From the NCBI GenBank assembly GCA_017505705.1, contig JAFVOS010000003.1:1-64000 (forward strand): 64,000 bases of DNA. Direction: 5' to 3'. Position 1 is the stretch's first letter. Every line of letters starts with the position of its first letter. The DNA is from Alphaproteobacteria bacterium. Lineage in GTDB: Bacteria > Pseudomonadota > Alphaproteobacteria > Rs-D84. Of this stretch, positions 25,161-34,929 are shown piece after piece. The position numbers and the translations under genes were made by a program. The notes below the pieces were generated by a model. That model saw nothing but the letters and a program-made list of their open reading frames with translations, was not told the DNA's origin and searched no databases.

Positions 25161-26573
25161 TTATTTTGCAAATACTCGATTAAACACTTTTTCATTAACA
25201 CGCACTGGATATTCTCGTATCAAGAAAGAATTATAATCATCCATAATTGTCACACCCGATGATGTTTCCAACCCTTTGCGCACATCTGCCATTTTCTTGG
25301 CATCTGGCTGTGGCGTTTTTTCTGACTTTATACGCAATACATAGAATGCATCCGCAGATGGCACAATTGTATTTGTTTCAACTGAATTATTAAATACAGC
25401 ATTCAACACATCAATTGGCGCACCTGTCGTACGTGAAACACTTGCAGATTTTGCACCACTTAACACACCATCCTTATTCAGATCAACCAGCAATTCATTA
25501 GCACGTACATACGCCTGCTTTTTCTGCGCATCACGTTTCCAATCTGCGACCAGTTCTTGCTTTACACTTTCAAATTCTTCGGTATGGGCTGGTATAATTT
25601 TGTCCACACGTGCAATTATGAAACCTTTTTTAGTTTCCACAATTTCACTTTCCACGCCTTCGTCCATATCCCAGAAACCCGCGACAATTTTATCTGACAG
25701 TACATCATCTGATGGGCGTTTATCCGAACTAAATGGTTTAACAGAAACATATTTTGCACCATGTTTTTTCGCCACATCTTCAAATGTTTCGCCGGCAATA
25801 ACATCGTCTTCTATTTTTATAATTGTTTCATACCCCTTGTCATAGCTGTCTGGTTTTTCCATTTCGGCTGGCACCAACACATATGAAACACTTCTAAATT
25901 CTGGCACAGTACGTGGATTCTGGGCATAGAACGCACGCAATTCTTCATCCGTCGGATTACCTGCCTTAAAATCACCAAACTTAACGGCGACAAAATCAAT
26001 ATCACGCAACGCATAATGCGCATTGTATACAGATTTTACGACAAATTCAGGAACCTTAACCGGTGCTACAACCGCCCCAAGAACCATCGTGCGCAATACC
26101 TGATTACGCAAAACAGCTGCAAATTGCGCTTCTGTGTATCCAGAATTATTCAAAACAGAATCAAACAGCAATGCAGAGAATTGCCCATTTTCTTGAAATT
26201 CAGGGAAAGACCGAATTTCACGTGCAATTCGTGCATCCGACACAACAAACCCCAAATCATCTGCACGATTTTCAGCCATACGCTGACTTGTCATATTCGA
26301 CAGCACCTTTTTGGCCAACTGGTCTGCAACCATTGGGTCTGCATAAAAAGCACGTTGTTGTTCACGTGTCATAGCCGCCATTTCACGATTACGTTCCAAC
26401 GAAAATTGTTGATATGTAATTTCTGCATCACCAACACGAATCAGTGTATTATCGCCTGCTACGTTACCAAAAATCCATTCAGCGACCCCCCATCCCACGA
26501 ACGAGAACGCCAACAAAGCAATTAAAAATTTCGCAACAGGTTTTTCTGCCGCATTACGTAAATATTCTAGCAT
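25161..26573 (-). CDS. ppiD: PpiD-like periplasmic chaperone / peptidyl-prolyl isomerase
   Basis: This is a 470-residue protein. The ATG at 26573 is preceded by AAGGGG; the frame is open further upstream. One N-terminal membrane anchor (about residues 12-32, AKFLIALLAFSFVGWGVAEWIFG) is followed by a SurA-type helical chaperone region (VGDAEITYQQF...). A parvulin-like domain (about 240-350: EFRSVSYVLVPAEM ... GFWDMDEGVESEIVETKKGFIIARVDKI) comes before the C-terminal helices. PpiD works at the SecYEG exit, helping newly exported proteins fold. Isomerase activity is uncertain. Divergent pairing with tpiA is common in alphaproteobacteria. Confidence 0.9.
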   Translation of the reverse strand: MLEYLRNAAEKPVAKFLIALLAFSFVGWGVAEWIFGNVAGDNTLIRVGDAEITYQQFSLERNREMAAMTREQQRAFYADPMVADQLAKKVLSNMTSQRMAENRADDLGFVVSDARIAREIRSFPEFQENGQFSALLFDSVLNNSGYTEAQFAAVLRNQVLRTMVLGAVVAPVKVPEFVVKSVYNAHYALRDIDFVAVKFGDFKAGNPTDEELRAFYAQNPRTVPEFRSVSYVLVPAEMEKPDSYDKGYETIIKIEDDVIAGETFEDVAKKHGAKYVSVKPFSSDKRPSDDVLSDKIVAGFWDMDEGVESEIVETKKGFIIARVDKIIPAHTEEFESVKQELVADWKRDAQKKQAYVRANELLVDLNKDGVLSGAKSASVSRTTGAPIDVLNAVFNNSVETNTIVPSADAFYVLRIKSEKTPQPDAKKMADVRKGLETSSGVTIMDDYNSFLIREYPVRVNEKVFNRVFAK

Positions 26574-26642
26574 TTCATCCCCTTTTGCGCTACCATAGCA
26601 AAACAAATTGCAATAAATCAATTAAAAAAAAGGAAAAAACAA

Positions 26643-27347
26643 ATGAAAATTATTGCTGGCAACTGGAAAATGAACGGCAGCCGTTCCGCATTAAAGGAAA
26701 TGGTTTCAGGATTACAATCCTTGGAAACAAACCACACCATTATTTTATGCGTACCATACACAATGCTGGGACTGGAATCTGGCCGTATAAACATTGGCGC
26801 CCAGGACGTCAGCGCCCACACCCATGGCGCATACACCGGCGAAGTATCGGCCCAAATGATTGCAGATACAGGGGCAAAATATGTAATTGTTGGTCACAGC
26901 GAACGTCGTGGATACCATAACGAAACCCACAACACAGTCCGCAACAAGGCATCCGCTGCTTTATCCAACGGCCTTATTCCAATTATATGCGTTGGCGAAA
27001 CGATGGAAGAAAAACAGGCTGGAAAAACCATGGCGGTAATTGAATCTGGGGTTCGTGAATCAATTCCATCAGATGTAAACACTCCTATTATTATCGCATA
27101 CGAACCACGTTGGGCAATTGGGGCGGGTTTAACACCAACAGACGCAGAAATCGCAGACGCCCACGCATTGATTGCCAAAACATTAAGTGAAATGGGCTTA
27201 TCTGGCACACCAATTTTATACGGTGCATCCGTCAAGGGTTCAAACGCCGCTGAAATTATGTCGATACCAAACGTAGACGGTGTCTTAGTTGGTGGTGCAT
27301 CCTTGAAATGCGACGATTTCATACCTATAATAACCAGTGTTAAATAA
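26643..27347 (+). CDS. tpiA: Triosephosphate isomerase
   Basis: This is a 234-residue glycolytic enzyme interconverting dihydroxyacetone phosphate and glyceraldehyde 3-phosphate. Asn7 and Lys9 (GNWKMN), His85 (VGHSERR) and Glu154 (AYEPRWAIG) are all in place. Phosphate-gripping glycines appear in YGASVKGSNA and VGGASLK. At 234 residues it is slightly shorter than the usual 250. AAAGGAAAAAAC precedes the ATG. It is followed by grpE after 32 bp. Confidence 0.97.
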   Translation: MKIIAGNWKMNGSRSALKEMVSGLQSLETNHTIILCVPYTMLGLESGRINIGAQDVSAHTHGAYTGEVSAQMIADTGAKYVIVGHSERRGYHNETHNTVRNKASAALSNGLIPIICVGETMEEKQAGKTMAVIESGVRESIPSDVNTPIIIAYEPRWAIGAGLTPTDAEIADAHALIAKTLSEMGLSGTPILYGASVKGSNAAEIMSIPNVDGVLVGGASLKCDDFIPIITSVK

Positions 27348-27379
27348 CATTATAATACGGCAACAAACGGATAGAAAAA

Positions 27380-27901
27380 ATGCAAGAAGACAAAAAAACA
27401 GAAGTCGCTGTTGAACCAGTGTCTGTTGACGACGCACCATCGAACGAAAACGTCACGCCCCCAGACACAGAAAAATTACAGGCTCAATTATCAGAAATGA
27501 ATGATAAATATTTACGTCTGGCCGCTGAACTTGAAAACACACGTCGCCGCAGTGCGCTGGACGCAGAATCACGTGCCCGCAATCGTGCGATGGGTGTTGC
27601 GGAAAAAATCTTGCCTGTTATGGATGCGGTAAAGGCTGCCCTGAGCCACAGTCCTGATGACGAAGGCATAAAATCAATGGCGCTGGCACTGGAATCTGCA
27701 TTCGCCCAAATTGGCATAACAAAAATAGAATCTGTTGGTACAGTATTAAACCCAATGTTTCATAACGCCATTCAAATAGTGGACAGACCATCTGATTGCG
27801 ATAAAGAAATGGCACCAAATACAATTGTCGAAGAAATGCAAACAGGATACATGTTTGGCGACACCGTTTTACGAACGGCAATGGTAATTGTATGCAAATA
27901 A
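27380..27901 (+). CDS. grpE: Nucleotide exchange factor GrpE
   Basis: This is a 173-residue cofactor that releases ADP from DnaK. An acidic, disordered N-terminus (about 1-30) leads to the long dimerising helix (KLQAQLSEMNDKYLRLAAELENTRRR) and a C-terminal beta-domain containing PMFHNAIQ and TGYMFGDTVLRTAMVIV. dnaK is not in the window. It is probably transcribed with tpiA. Confidence 0.97.
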   Translation: MQEDKKTEVAVEPVSVDDAPSNENVTPPDTEKLQAQLSEMNDKYLRLAAELENTRRRSALDAESRARNRAMGVAEKILPVMDAVKAALSHSPDDEGIKSMALALESAFAQIGITKIESVGTVLNPMFHNAIQIVDRPSDCDKEMAPNTIVEEMQTGYMFGDTVLRTAMVIVCK

Positions 27902-27930
27902 AAAATCCCCATGTTGGGGATTTTTTTTAA
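27902..27930. terminator. Bidirectional terminator
   Basis: TCCCC ATGTT GGGGA hairpin with A- and T-runs, between convergent grpE and the 27927 gene. Confidence 0.8.
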
Positions 27931-28601
27931 TTTGCATAATAACATTTGCCATTGGGTACAGTATAACTGCCTGTATCATCAGACCCACTGGTCATAGATA
28001 TATAACAATCCGTTATCATCAAAGCTCCAGCTACACTGGTTCCAGGTGCCGGACACAATGTACATGAACTTAACCCCCAATATCCTGCATCACATCTGGC
28101 AGAAGTTATCCCACCGCACGCACAGGTTCCTATACCATTAATAAACATCCCACACGTTGGCCTCGAACAGCTCTCTCCCCCAATAATTTCGGTACAACAA
28201 TCAATTTTCCCCACACAATCAAAATCTGTTTCACAACTAGGGGCAAGCGGCAGGTGGCCACCGCTGCCGCTGCCGCTGTCGTCGTCATCACCTCCACTGG
28301 ATACATCTTGTTCACAATATGTAATCGTTTTTGTACCAGAACAATTTGGGCTGGAATATGTTAAATTAGTTAACGTATATCCACTGTTGCATGCACTGCA
28401 ATATTTAATACACCCACCCCAATTTGTCGTGGCAAACGATTTACATCCCGTTATTGATGTCACAATTGTTGCCGATTCCGCTGCACTAGCAGTACAAGAA
28501 CCTCCAACACATGCGCTTGTTGATGCATATCCCCCTGAAATTGTTCCAAACACAAACATTCCGGCCATCACCGACAAAAACCCGACGTTTGTTTTAGGCA
28601 A
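27927..28601 (-). CDS. Secreted cysteine-rich protein, related to the 13.6 kb protein
   Basis: This is a 224-residue protein if it starts at the TTG at 28601; no ribosome-binding site precedes that codon. An ATG 33 bp downstream would shorten the signal peptide. Features are a hydrophobic N-terminus (to about residue 26), a CSACNSGYTLTN motif, an Asp/Ser/Gly linker (DDDDSGSGSGG), and a second cysteine block (CDAGYWGLSSCTLCPAPG). A MITDCYISMTSGSDDTGSY segment parallels INDCYIKNASYYYDTSG in the 13.6 kb protein. There are about 22 cysteines in all. Surface or secreted location is likely. Function unknown. Confidence 0.7.
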   Translation of the reverse strand: MPKTNVGFLSVMAGMFVFGTISGGYASTSACVGGSCTASAAESATIVTSITGCKSFATTNWGGCIKYCSACNSGYTLTNLTYSSPNCSGTKTITYCEQDVSSGGDDDDSGSGSGGHLPLAPSCETDFDCVGKIDCCTEIIGGESCSRPTCGMFINGIGTCACGGITSARCDAGYWGLSSCTLCPAPGTSVAGALMITDCYISMTSGSDDTGSYTVPNGKCYYAN

Positions 28602-28764
28602 TAATTAAGGGAGAAAAATATGCAGAAATCTGGGAATTTTACAAAAATAAAAAGGACGATTCTAAACGTCCCTTTATTTTAGGCAGGTATTTTTCCTGTC
28701 TATGTCATGTATTCTAATGCATTGCGACGATTTTAGCAATAAAAAAATCCCCACTTGGGGATTT
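28602..28764. other. Intergenic region with two terminator-like hairpins
   Basis: GGACG/CGTCC (about 28653-28670) and CAGG/CCTG (about 28683-28700) hairpins with T-rich flanks lie between two minus-strand genes. A TCCCC ACTT GGGGA terminator at 28748-28761 ends the 28765 gene. Confidence 0.5.
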
Positions 28765-29565
28765 TTAATACAAATCTGCTGTAATCTGAACTACACCATC
28801 CTGACTTATTGGTTTTAAATATTTAACCACTGTATCATGATATGCTTCCAATGCAACCGGCGCAGCATTGTACGTTTGCATACGATATGATTTTTCCTGG
28901 GCATCTTCATATGTATAATAATCCAAACCCCAATTCCCCGATTCAAATAACAGACCATTTTCATCGGATTTACACACATTGTGCGACATAACACAAACAA
29001 TCGAATTATCAGCCGAATGAAATATCCCATACATACGCGATAATGCCGAATAATCCGTTAAATCAGACACATCTATATGACTGGTATCTATCTTTGCCAT
29101 ATAGAACTCTCCATCTGACGTCTCTTTAAACTTTTCACTCACAGGGAAAATGTCATAATAAAATTCTGAACGACGTTCTACAACAATTGCATTATGATGT
29201 TTTACAATGTTTTTAACAAACTCTTCACAAAAAGTTTCCGCATCAACATCCGTCACAACAGGGGCGGTTCCATGAAACTGATCAACATCCACTGTATACA
29301 TTTTATTAACTTCTGTTTCCTGGTGTTCTAAAACATATTTACACGCAGGCAATAAAAAGCGCAATTCTATCACCCCACGACGTGTAATTAAATCAACGAA
29401 CATGCTTTCATCAAACAAATCTGCCGTCGACATTTCTTCACTTTCAGTACCCAAATTAGATATTGCTCTATCCACTGCATCTGGGGCAACACGCTTTTCA
29501 GCACCAAACACATTTCCAACAGAAATCAACAATCCAAGAAATACAACCAATAACTTTCTATTCAT
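28765..29565 (-). CDS. Exported protein, unknown function
   Basis: This is a 266-residue protein with a signal peptide (MNRKLLVVFLGLLISVGNVFG). The mature part is acidic, rich in Asp/Glu/Val/Tyr, with only four cysteines. It includes RRGVIELRFLLPACKYVLEHQE and DSTADNSIVCVMSHNVC-like segments (ADNSIVCVMSHNVCKSDENG). Its ATG follows the upstream stop codon after one base (TAA-A-ATG), so the two genes are translationally coupled. No known family. A periplasmic location is inferred. Confidence 0.78.
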   Translation of the reverse strand: MNRKLLVVFLGLLISVGNVFGAEKRVAPDAVDRAISNLGTESEEMSTADLFDESMFVDLITRRGVIELRFLLPACKYVLEHQETEVNKMYTVDVDQFHGTAPVVTDVDAETFCEEFVKNIVKHHNAIVVERRSEFYYDIFPVSEKFKETSDGEFYMAKIDTSHIDVSDLTDYSALSRMYGIFHSADNSIVCVMSHNVCKSDENGLLFESGNWGLDYYTYEDAQEKSYRMQTYNAAPVALEAYHDTVVKYLKPISQDGVVQITADLY

Positions 29566-29566
29566 T

Positions 29567-30493
29567 TTATTTCAGCGCCCCCTCGCACAAATCTGCAACC
29601 TCTGCGGCACGTTTAATCGCAGAAATCTGTGTTGCATTAAAGACCGTTGCAGCCCCAGATGCCAACGTTGTACCACCCGCCAATACATTCGATGCTTTGT
29701 TTAAATTCTGTTCTTTTTTATCATCTTTTAAATTATCTGAATTAGCTGTCGCAGACGTTATTGTTCCAACCAACCCCAATCCTGCGCCAACACCACTGGA
29801 TATTGTCGCCCCCTGGGCACGTTTATCAATGCTGGAAACATTAACTGTTTCCCACGCCCCACATTCGGCAATAATCTTTTCCGCATTCGCCAATTGAGCG
29901 TCATCCGCACTGCCATCCAAACGTGCCTGCATCCGCACACGTGACAATTCCGTCACACTTGCAATACAAGAATCTATTTTCTGTTGCAAATCACCCTTAA
30001 TACGATTTGTCCCAGCAACAACCGCACCCGCAATATTAGCAGCTGTTGATGTTGCCAACGTCCCTGTACGCACATTTCCCAACTTCTTAGATTTTTGTTC
30101 CAAAGCAGATAATTTTTCATTTGGATTTTCTAATTCTGCCAACACCACGTCATCAGCCGACAATCCATTTAAGTCCGCCATATTAATTTCTTCATAAACA
30201 ACCCCCGATGCCTTATCCTGGGCAGACATTGCATTCAAAACAGAACGCCAATGTGCAATTTGTGAATCAACATCGGCCTTGGCCATACCGGCACCAACGG
30301 CGACACCACCCGTCACTGTACCAACTGCAGAAACAGCCGTTCCAATACCTGCCCGCATTTTCATATCTGCCAATTCAACTGATATTGCGCCACACGAAGA
30401 ACGTACATTTGCAATCGCAATATCCAGTGGCGATACCGCAAACGCAGGCATACAGGATACCAACAACAAAATTCCAGAAACAAATACTTTCAT
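29567..30493 (-). CDS. Exported Ala/Gly-rich helical protein, unknown function
   Basis: This is a 308-residue protein from the ATG at 30493, with GGGGGA 8 nt upstream. A signal peptide (MKVFVSGILLLVSCMPAFA) is followed by several Gly/Ala/Thr segments: GIGTAVSAVGTVTGGVAVGAGMA, AANIAGAVVAGT, ISSGVGAGLGLVGTITSA and NVLAGGTTLASGAATV. Charged helical stretches separate these segments. They resemble glycine zippers of membrane-inserting or pore-forming proteins. Four conserved-looking cysteines are present. It is coupled to the 28765 gene, and the pair may act together. No family recognised. Confidence 0.78.
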   Translation of the reverse strand: MKVFVSGILLLVSCMPAFAVSPLDIAIANVRSSCGAISVELADMKMRAGIGTAVSAVGTVTGGVAVGAGMAKADVDSQIAHWRSVLNAMSAQDKASGVVYEEINMADLNGLSADDVVLAELENPNEKLSALEQKSKKLGNVRTGTLATSTAANIAGAVVAGTNRIKGDLQQKIDSCIASVTELSRVRMQARLDGSADDAQLANAEKIIAECGAWETVNVSSIDKRAQGATISSGVGAGLGLVGTITSATANSDNLKDDKKEQNLNKASNVLAGGTTLASGAATVFNATQISAIKRAAEVADLCEGALK

Positions 30494-30591
30494 AACCAAT
30501 TCCCCCACAAACCTAGAATGTAAAATATTTTATCATAAAAAGCAGTCACAACCAAACAAAACCATAAATATCTATGCATCAATACCCATTA

Positions 30592-33500
30592 TTATATCCC
30601 TAACTTATGTGACAACTTCATCATGAATACAGACTCGTTTCCAAAGGCATCTGTGTTATTTGGATTAATACGATAAATAAACCCAAATGCCCCATCTGTA
30701 AATTCACCAAACTTATAACGATATGTTCCCGACAAACGTGTTTCACGTACATCTGGCCGCATTGATAATTCTGCAACATGCGCATCACGTACCGCAATAT
30801 CATACATTCCATCGGCAATTTCAACGACATCATAATCAGCATATGCATACTGCATTGTTCCACCAACAACCGACAGCGGACAAGAAACTGCAAAATCAAA
30901 ACCACCAATATTGGCCCCAAACGCAAACGCATTTGATTCTATATCAGACATTCCCAACACCATGGCCCCCGTCGCATCAGATTCCGTACGGGCAAATGTA
31001 GCACGTGCACTGAACCCAATATTTTCATTCAAACTATACTGTGAAACGACATCCACATACGTTGTGGCCCCGCCCCCCAGATTTAACAGCCCATCTGTCA
31101 CAGCACCTAAAACAGTATCTGTTTCATTTGCCACACCAACAGATGCCACCAATTCAAATTTATTGCCAACATATGCCACATGCCCTTCTGCACCAGAAAT
31201 GCGTCCCAATTGTCCTGGCATAAACTGGGCAGAAACTGTCGGATCATTTTCTAACAGACTTTCATCTGTTATCAACCCCGAAAAGCCACGTCCACCCCAT
31301 GACCAATTCTTGTATTTATAATTCGCCCCCATATCAACAACATTCGATGCCATATTCAATACAGGATTTGCCAAACCTGTAAAACGCGACACCCCATCTG
31401 TAAAATAGCGCTGGAACGACGCCCTGGTTTCCCAATTTTCGTTTGAATATGTCAACGACAAATTATCCAAACCATTTAAATTATCTACATATGCACGTTC
31501 AGACACAGACATTGAAAACGCCAAATCACCAACATTAACAGTTGGCATAACATCATCACGTGTTTTCAAATCCCCCAAAACATCGCCCATGTACAAGCCA
31601 CGTTTGGACACATTACCCATTTGAAATTCTTGTTCCCACACACGTGGCATACGCATTGTCCCATCTGCGCTTTCCAAAACATCAAACACAGCCGTTCCAA
31701 CACGTGCCCCCGACAAATTCAATGCACCAGACGCCCGGAACTTAGTATTTGCCGCCGCACGCCAATATGCATTTGCACTTACCCCGTCTGCTGCAACAAT
31801 ATCTGTGCCATTATAATAATAGATTTTAGTTCCCGGTCTGGTTGCACGTTCCAGATTTATCATACCATATCCAAACACATCTTTAAACGCATCCAGGTAT
31901 TCATCATTGCGAATCCCAGAATATTCTGGTGGTAAATCATATTTAGACTGTAAATACGCAATCAAATCTTCTTCTGATGCCCAACCAGAGCCCGTTCCTG
32001 GATTTGTGCCCAAATATGGGCCATCTGCTGTTAATGCCAACAATGTAAAGATTTGCTTATTTGTAATTTGCTTGTCCCCGATTGTCATTGCGTTAAAAGC
32101 ACCCTGAACCGTACCAATTGCCCCCGCCATTGACGCCACCGCCATTTCAGCCGTCAACCCCGGCGCCGCAAAACACCATGGATCTAATCCACCACTTATA
32201 GACATTCCACATTTACGTGAAGAATAAATATGTTCATACGTATCATCGGTTGTAATGTCTGTTCCCTGGGTATCACGCCCTGTCCCCCACTTTGACAAAA
32301 CCAATTTACCATCAGACGATGCATAATTTGAAATATCTGTTATATCAGATGTACCCTCAGTATTTGTCACTGCAACAACTGTCACGAACAAATGTTCCAA
32401 ATCTGGATACAACACCGGCGCATAATTTTCAAATGTTGCCCCCAGCGCCTCTATTGATTTACCTTCTCCGACGCCATATTCATATGCACCGGTTGAATTT
32501 ACAATTATCTGATTTTGATAATTTCCAACAGTCGTATACAACGTATTCGCATCAACACTTGGTTTATTTACAGCCCCATCATCAGACGTATTCAAATTAT
32601 AATACTGATCAATATAATTCAAATACCCTGACAGTTTCAGTGCATCTGTCGACATTTGTGACGCCAGCGCATGATATCCACGTGCTGTCAGATATCCACT
32701 GTCTGACGCAGCCGGATTTTGTGAAATATTTGCAATCACATCCACCCATTGCACGCCCGAATCCATTATCTGGGTGGCATTTAACATTGCGCTAAAGTTT
32801 TTAACATCAATCACCTTCAGCGAATTTACATCGCCACCAAATTGCGCCTCATAATTTGTGCCACCCAGTGCAAAATTCAGCACATCCCCATTTACTGTTC
32901 CGGTTATTGTCTGGCTTCCAGTGGTTGCATCAAACGTATTATTATTTTCATTAATGGTCACTGTATACGTATCACCATCCAATGTAAATGTATCCTGACT
33001 GGCCCACGCTGTTGCATCTGTTGCATTTGTGACAGTCCCAACATTTTCATCAACCGCCATACCATTACCAGTACGATAAACTGTCAATTGTCCATTTGGC
33101 AAAAATCCATATGCATCACCGAATTCACGACCACCTGCTTCCCATCCACCGATAACCTTTATATTTAAATTTTCTGCATCAGACGCCGCCCCGAAAACAG
33201 TATCATGTCCAGAAAAATCAAATCCAGACTGCTCCGTCGTGTCATTAACATCCGACATATTTGTGCGATTATAAAATTTACGTGAAACCTTGGTCAGCGC
33301 CGCCAAAGCATTTTGACAATCTTCTGATTGCGCCCCTTTATTTGCGCATATTGATTGTGCATTTAAAATCTTGGTTCCATCAACCCACGTCAAAAATCCA
33401 TCACCCAAACTGCCGGTGGAATTTGCACCATTGGCTGTAATTGTTGCCACATTTATTGGCTTACCGCCCGACGGCACAGACCCCGGAAATGGCAACGAAC

Positions 33501-34236
33501 TAAGCTTAAACGGTGTATTTGCTTCTACCAGGCGAACTGTTTCCATCCCCAAATATCCACGTACAAACGCATTATACGCATACGCCATCATCAAATAGTT
33601 AAACCCAGACATGTATTCAAAATCACGCACACGTGCTTCTATGCTGCTGTCTGGCCCCCATTCTGACAAATCATTTGGACACGTTCCATCTGCGGCACAC
33701 GCCGGCCCAATCGGCAATTGAAACGCCGCTGTTGATCCAGATTCTCCGCCGCTGCCATCACCATTCCCCCCTGGCCTATTTCCATTTATCCCAGCATTTT
33801 GATTTTCATTACCCGGATCAAAAACATCTGTCAGCAACAACAGCCCCCCTACAACAACGGCGGCCCCCGCCGCCGTTAATGTCATGCTGTGGGCGGAAGA
33901 CAGCCCGCTGAACAATCCACCGCTTTTCTCTGGCTTTGTACGATTTTTGTATTTTTTAATTTGTCGATCACACTTTGACGCATCTGCCCCATACATCTGC
34001 AAAATCTGCGCAGCACGTGTATCATTGTTCATCAACGCAGTGCAAACAAGCGACAATCCCGTTGAATCAACAAAATTAACATCTGCCCCACTATTAACCA
34101 GGCTTTGCACCTGTTGAATATCGGCATTGCGTGCCGCTGCCAACAATTGTGCTGCAACCATAAAATCATTCTGCGCCGCCCGCAATCCCAACGGGGCAAA
34201 GAACACAGCCAACACTAAAAATCTGATAAACTTCAT
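30592..34236 (-). CDS. Giant autotransporter: ankyrin repeat, decayed subtilase passenger, beta-barrel
   Basis: This is a 1214-residue protein. The ATG at 34236 has AGAGAGAAA upstream and opens a signal peptide. Residues 26-88 form a short ankyrin repeat (LLAAARNADIQQVQSLVNSGADVN). Residues 118-138 are a Gly/Ala/Val membrane-like segment, followed by a Gly/Asn linker. From about 210 a subtilisin-like (S8) layout appears: AYAYNAFVRGYLG, FGAASDAENLNIKV, and YGMINLERATRPG at 790-802. The expected DTG, HGTH and GTSMAxP motifs are replaced (for example VEAN at 237-240 and APGLTAEMAVASMAG at 691-705), so protease activity is unlikely. The last 250 residues form an outer-membrane barrel. Confidence 0.85.
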   Translation of the reverse strand: MKFIRFLVLAVFFAPLGLRAAQNDFMVAAQLLAAARNADIQQVQSLVNSGADVNFVDSTGLSLVCTALMNNDTRAAQILQMYGADASKCDRQIKKYKNRTKPEKSGGLFSGLSSAHSMTLTAAGAAVVVGGLLLLTDVFDPGNENQNAGINGNRPGGNGDGSGGESGSTAAFQLPIGPACAADGTCPNDLSEWGPDSSIEARVRDFEYMSGFNYLMMAYAYNAFVRGYLGMETVRLVEANTPFKLSSLPFPGSVPSGGKPINVATITANGANSTGSLGDGFLTWVDGTKILNAQSICANKGAQSEDCQNALAALTKVSRKFYNRTNMSDVNDTTEQSGFDFSGHDTVFGAASDAENLNIKVIGGWEAGGREFGDAYGFLPNGQLTVYRTGNGMAVDENVGTVTNATDATAWASQDTFTLDGDTYTVTINENNNTFDATTGSQTITGTVNGDVLNFALGGTNYEAQFGGDVNSLKVIDVKNFSAMLNATQIMDSGVQWVDVIANISQNPAASDSGYLTARGYHALASQMSTDALKLSGYLNYIDQYYNLNTSDDGAVNKPSVDANTLYTTVGNYQNQIIVNSTGAYEYGVGEGKSIEALGATFENYAPVLYPDLEHLFVTVVAVTNTEGTSDITDISNYASSDGKLVLSKWGTGRDTQGTDITTDDTYEHIYSSRKCGMSISGGLDPWCFAAPGLTAEMAVASMAGAIGTVQGAFNAMTIGDKQITNKQIFTLLALTADGPYLGTNPGTGSGWASEEDLIAYLQSKYDLPPEYSGIRNDEYLDAFKDVFGYGMINLERATRPGTKIYYYNGTDIVAADGVSANAYWRAAANTKFRASGALNLSGARVGTAVFDVLESADGTMRMPRVWEQEFQMGNVSKRGLYMGDVLGDLKTRDDVMPTVNVGDLAFSMSVSERAYVDNLNGLDNLSLTYSNENWETRASFQRYFTDGVSRFTGLANPVLNMASNVVDMGANYKYKNWSWGGRGFSGLITDESLLENDPTVSAQFMPGQLGRISGAEGHVAYVGNKFELVASVGVANETDTVLGAVTDGLLNLGGGATTYVDVVSQYSLNENIGFSARATFARTESDATGAMVLGMSDIESNAFAFGANIGGFDFAVSCPLSVVGGTMQYAYADYDVVEIADGMYDIAVRDAHVAELSMRPDVRETRLSGTYRYKFGEFTDGAFGFIYRINPNNTDAFGNESVFMMKLSHKLGI

Positions 34237-34284
34237 AATATTTCTCTCTGTACAGGACATAATATCATACACACCCTTAACCTG

Positions 34285-34314
34285 TCCAGACAAAAAAAGC
34301 CCCAAACGGGGCCA
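34285..34314 (-). terminator. Terminator of the 34321 gene
   Basis: Minus strand GGCCCC GTTT GGGGC followed by seven T residues. Confidence 0.8.
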
Positions 34315-34320
34315 ATATAA

Positions 34321-34893
34321 TTATTTTGTGTAAGTATGTTGCGAACTGGCATACCCGACCAGAACCCGTCTAACACGTTTTGCCTGTTTAACAGTATCTG
34401 CCACCGCCTGGGGATAGTTATTAATTACAACATTATTAACAGTATTGTGATTACCAACAACCACCGCACCATTATTTTGTGAATCATCTTTTACAACAAC
34501 CTTTACACTTGGCTGCATCGCCACAGGTTTTGGCATATCCTGCTTTGGCTGTGGTTTTGGTTGAACCGGCACAGGCTGTGGCTTAGCCACAGGCTTCTTT
34601 TTTTCAACTGGCTTTTTAGCAGCTGGCTTCTTATCCTTGCATGGACAAACAACTTTCTTTTTTGCATCTGCACGTGCGCTTTCACACTCATCCAAACGTG
34701 CATTAACAACTGCCAAAGAATCTGTCAACCTACGGTTTTCGTTCAGCAAACTGTCTACAACAAAAACGACACGATCTGCCACAACTTCATCACCTGCATC
34801 TACTTCACCACGATTACGCCCCAGCAACAAAACAGCCACCGCTGCCACAGGCACAGCCGTTAAAGCCCACAACCATTTTTTAGATACTGCCAT
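34321..34893 (-). CDS. Membrane-anchored Lys/Pro-rich protein, unknown function
   Basis: This is a 190-residue protein with one N-terminal membrane helix (WLWALTAVPVAAVAVLLL, residues 7-25). A short coiled coil (about 45-75) and a CPC motif are followed by a Lys/Pro/Gln-rich stretch (about 85-135) of the kind that crosses the periplasm. The C-terminus is Asn/Val-rich (GNHNTVNNVVINNYP). AAAAAGGATTATAG lies before the ATG. The layout resembles TonB-like or wall-spanning linkers, but no TonB C-terminal domain is evident. It is expressed from a strong consensus promoter. Confidence 0.78.
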   Translation of the reverse strand: MAVSKKWLWALTAVPVAAVAVLLLGRNRGEVDAGDEVVADRVVFVVDSLLNENRRLTDSLAVVNARLDECESARADAKKKVVCPCKDKKPAAKKPVEKKKPVAKPQPVPVQPKPQPKQDMPKPVAMQPSVKVVVKDDSQNNGAVVVGNHNTVNNVVINNYPQAVADTVKQAKRVRRVLVGYASSQHTYTK

Positions 34894-34929
34894 CTATAAT
34901 CCTTTTTCATATGTACTATAAGTACGACA

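Noticed and set aside
28620-28682. 20-codon plus-strand ORF with a good GGGAG site
   Set aside because: It overlaps a terminator-like hairpin (GGACG/CGTCC with T-run), and no promoter or conservation can be shown.
30592-34236. Active S8 serine protease
   Set aside because: None of the three catalytic motifs is intact.
34321-34893. TonB protein
   Set aside because: The Lys/Pro stretch fits, but the C-terminal TonB domain with its YP motif region is not recognisable and no ExbB/ExbD neighbours exist.
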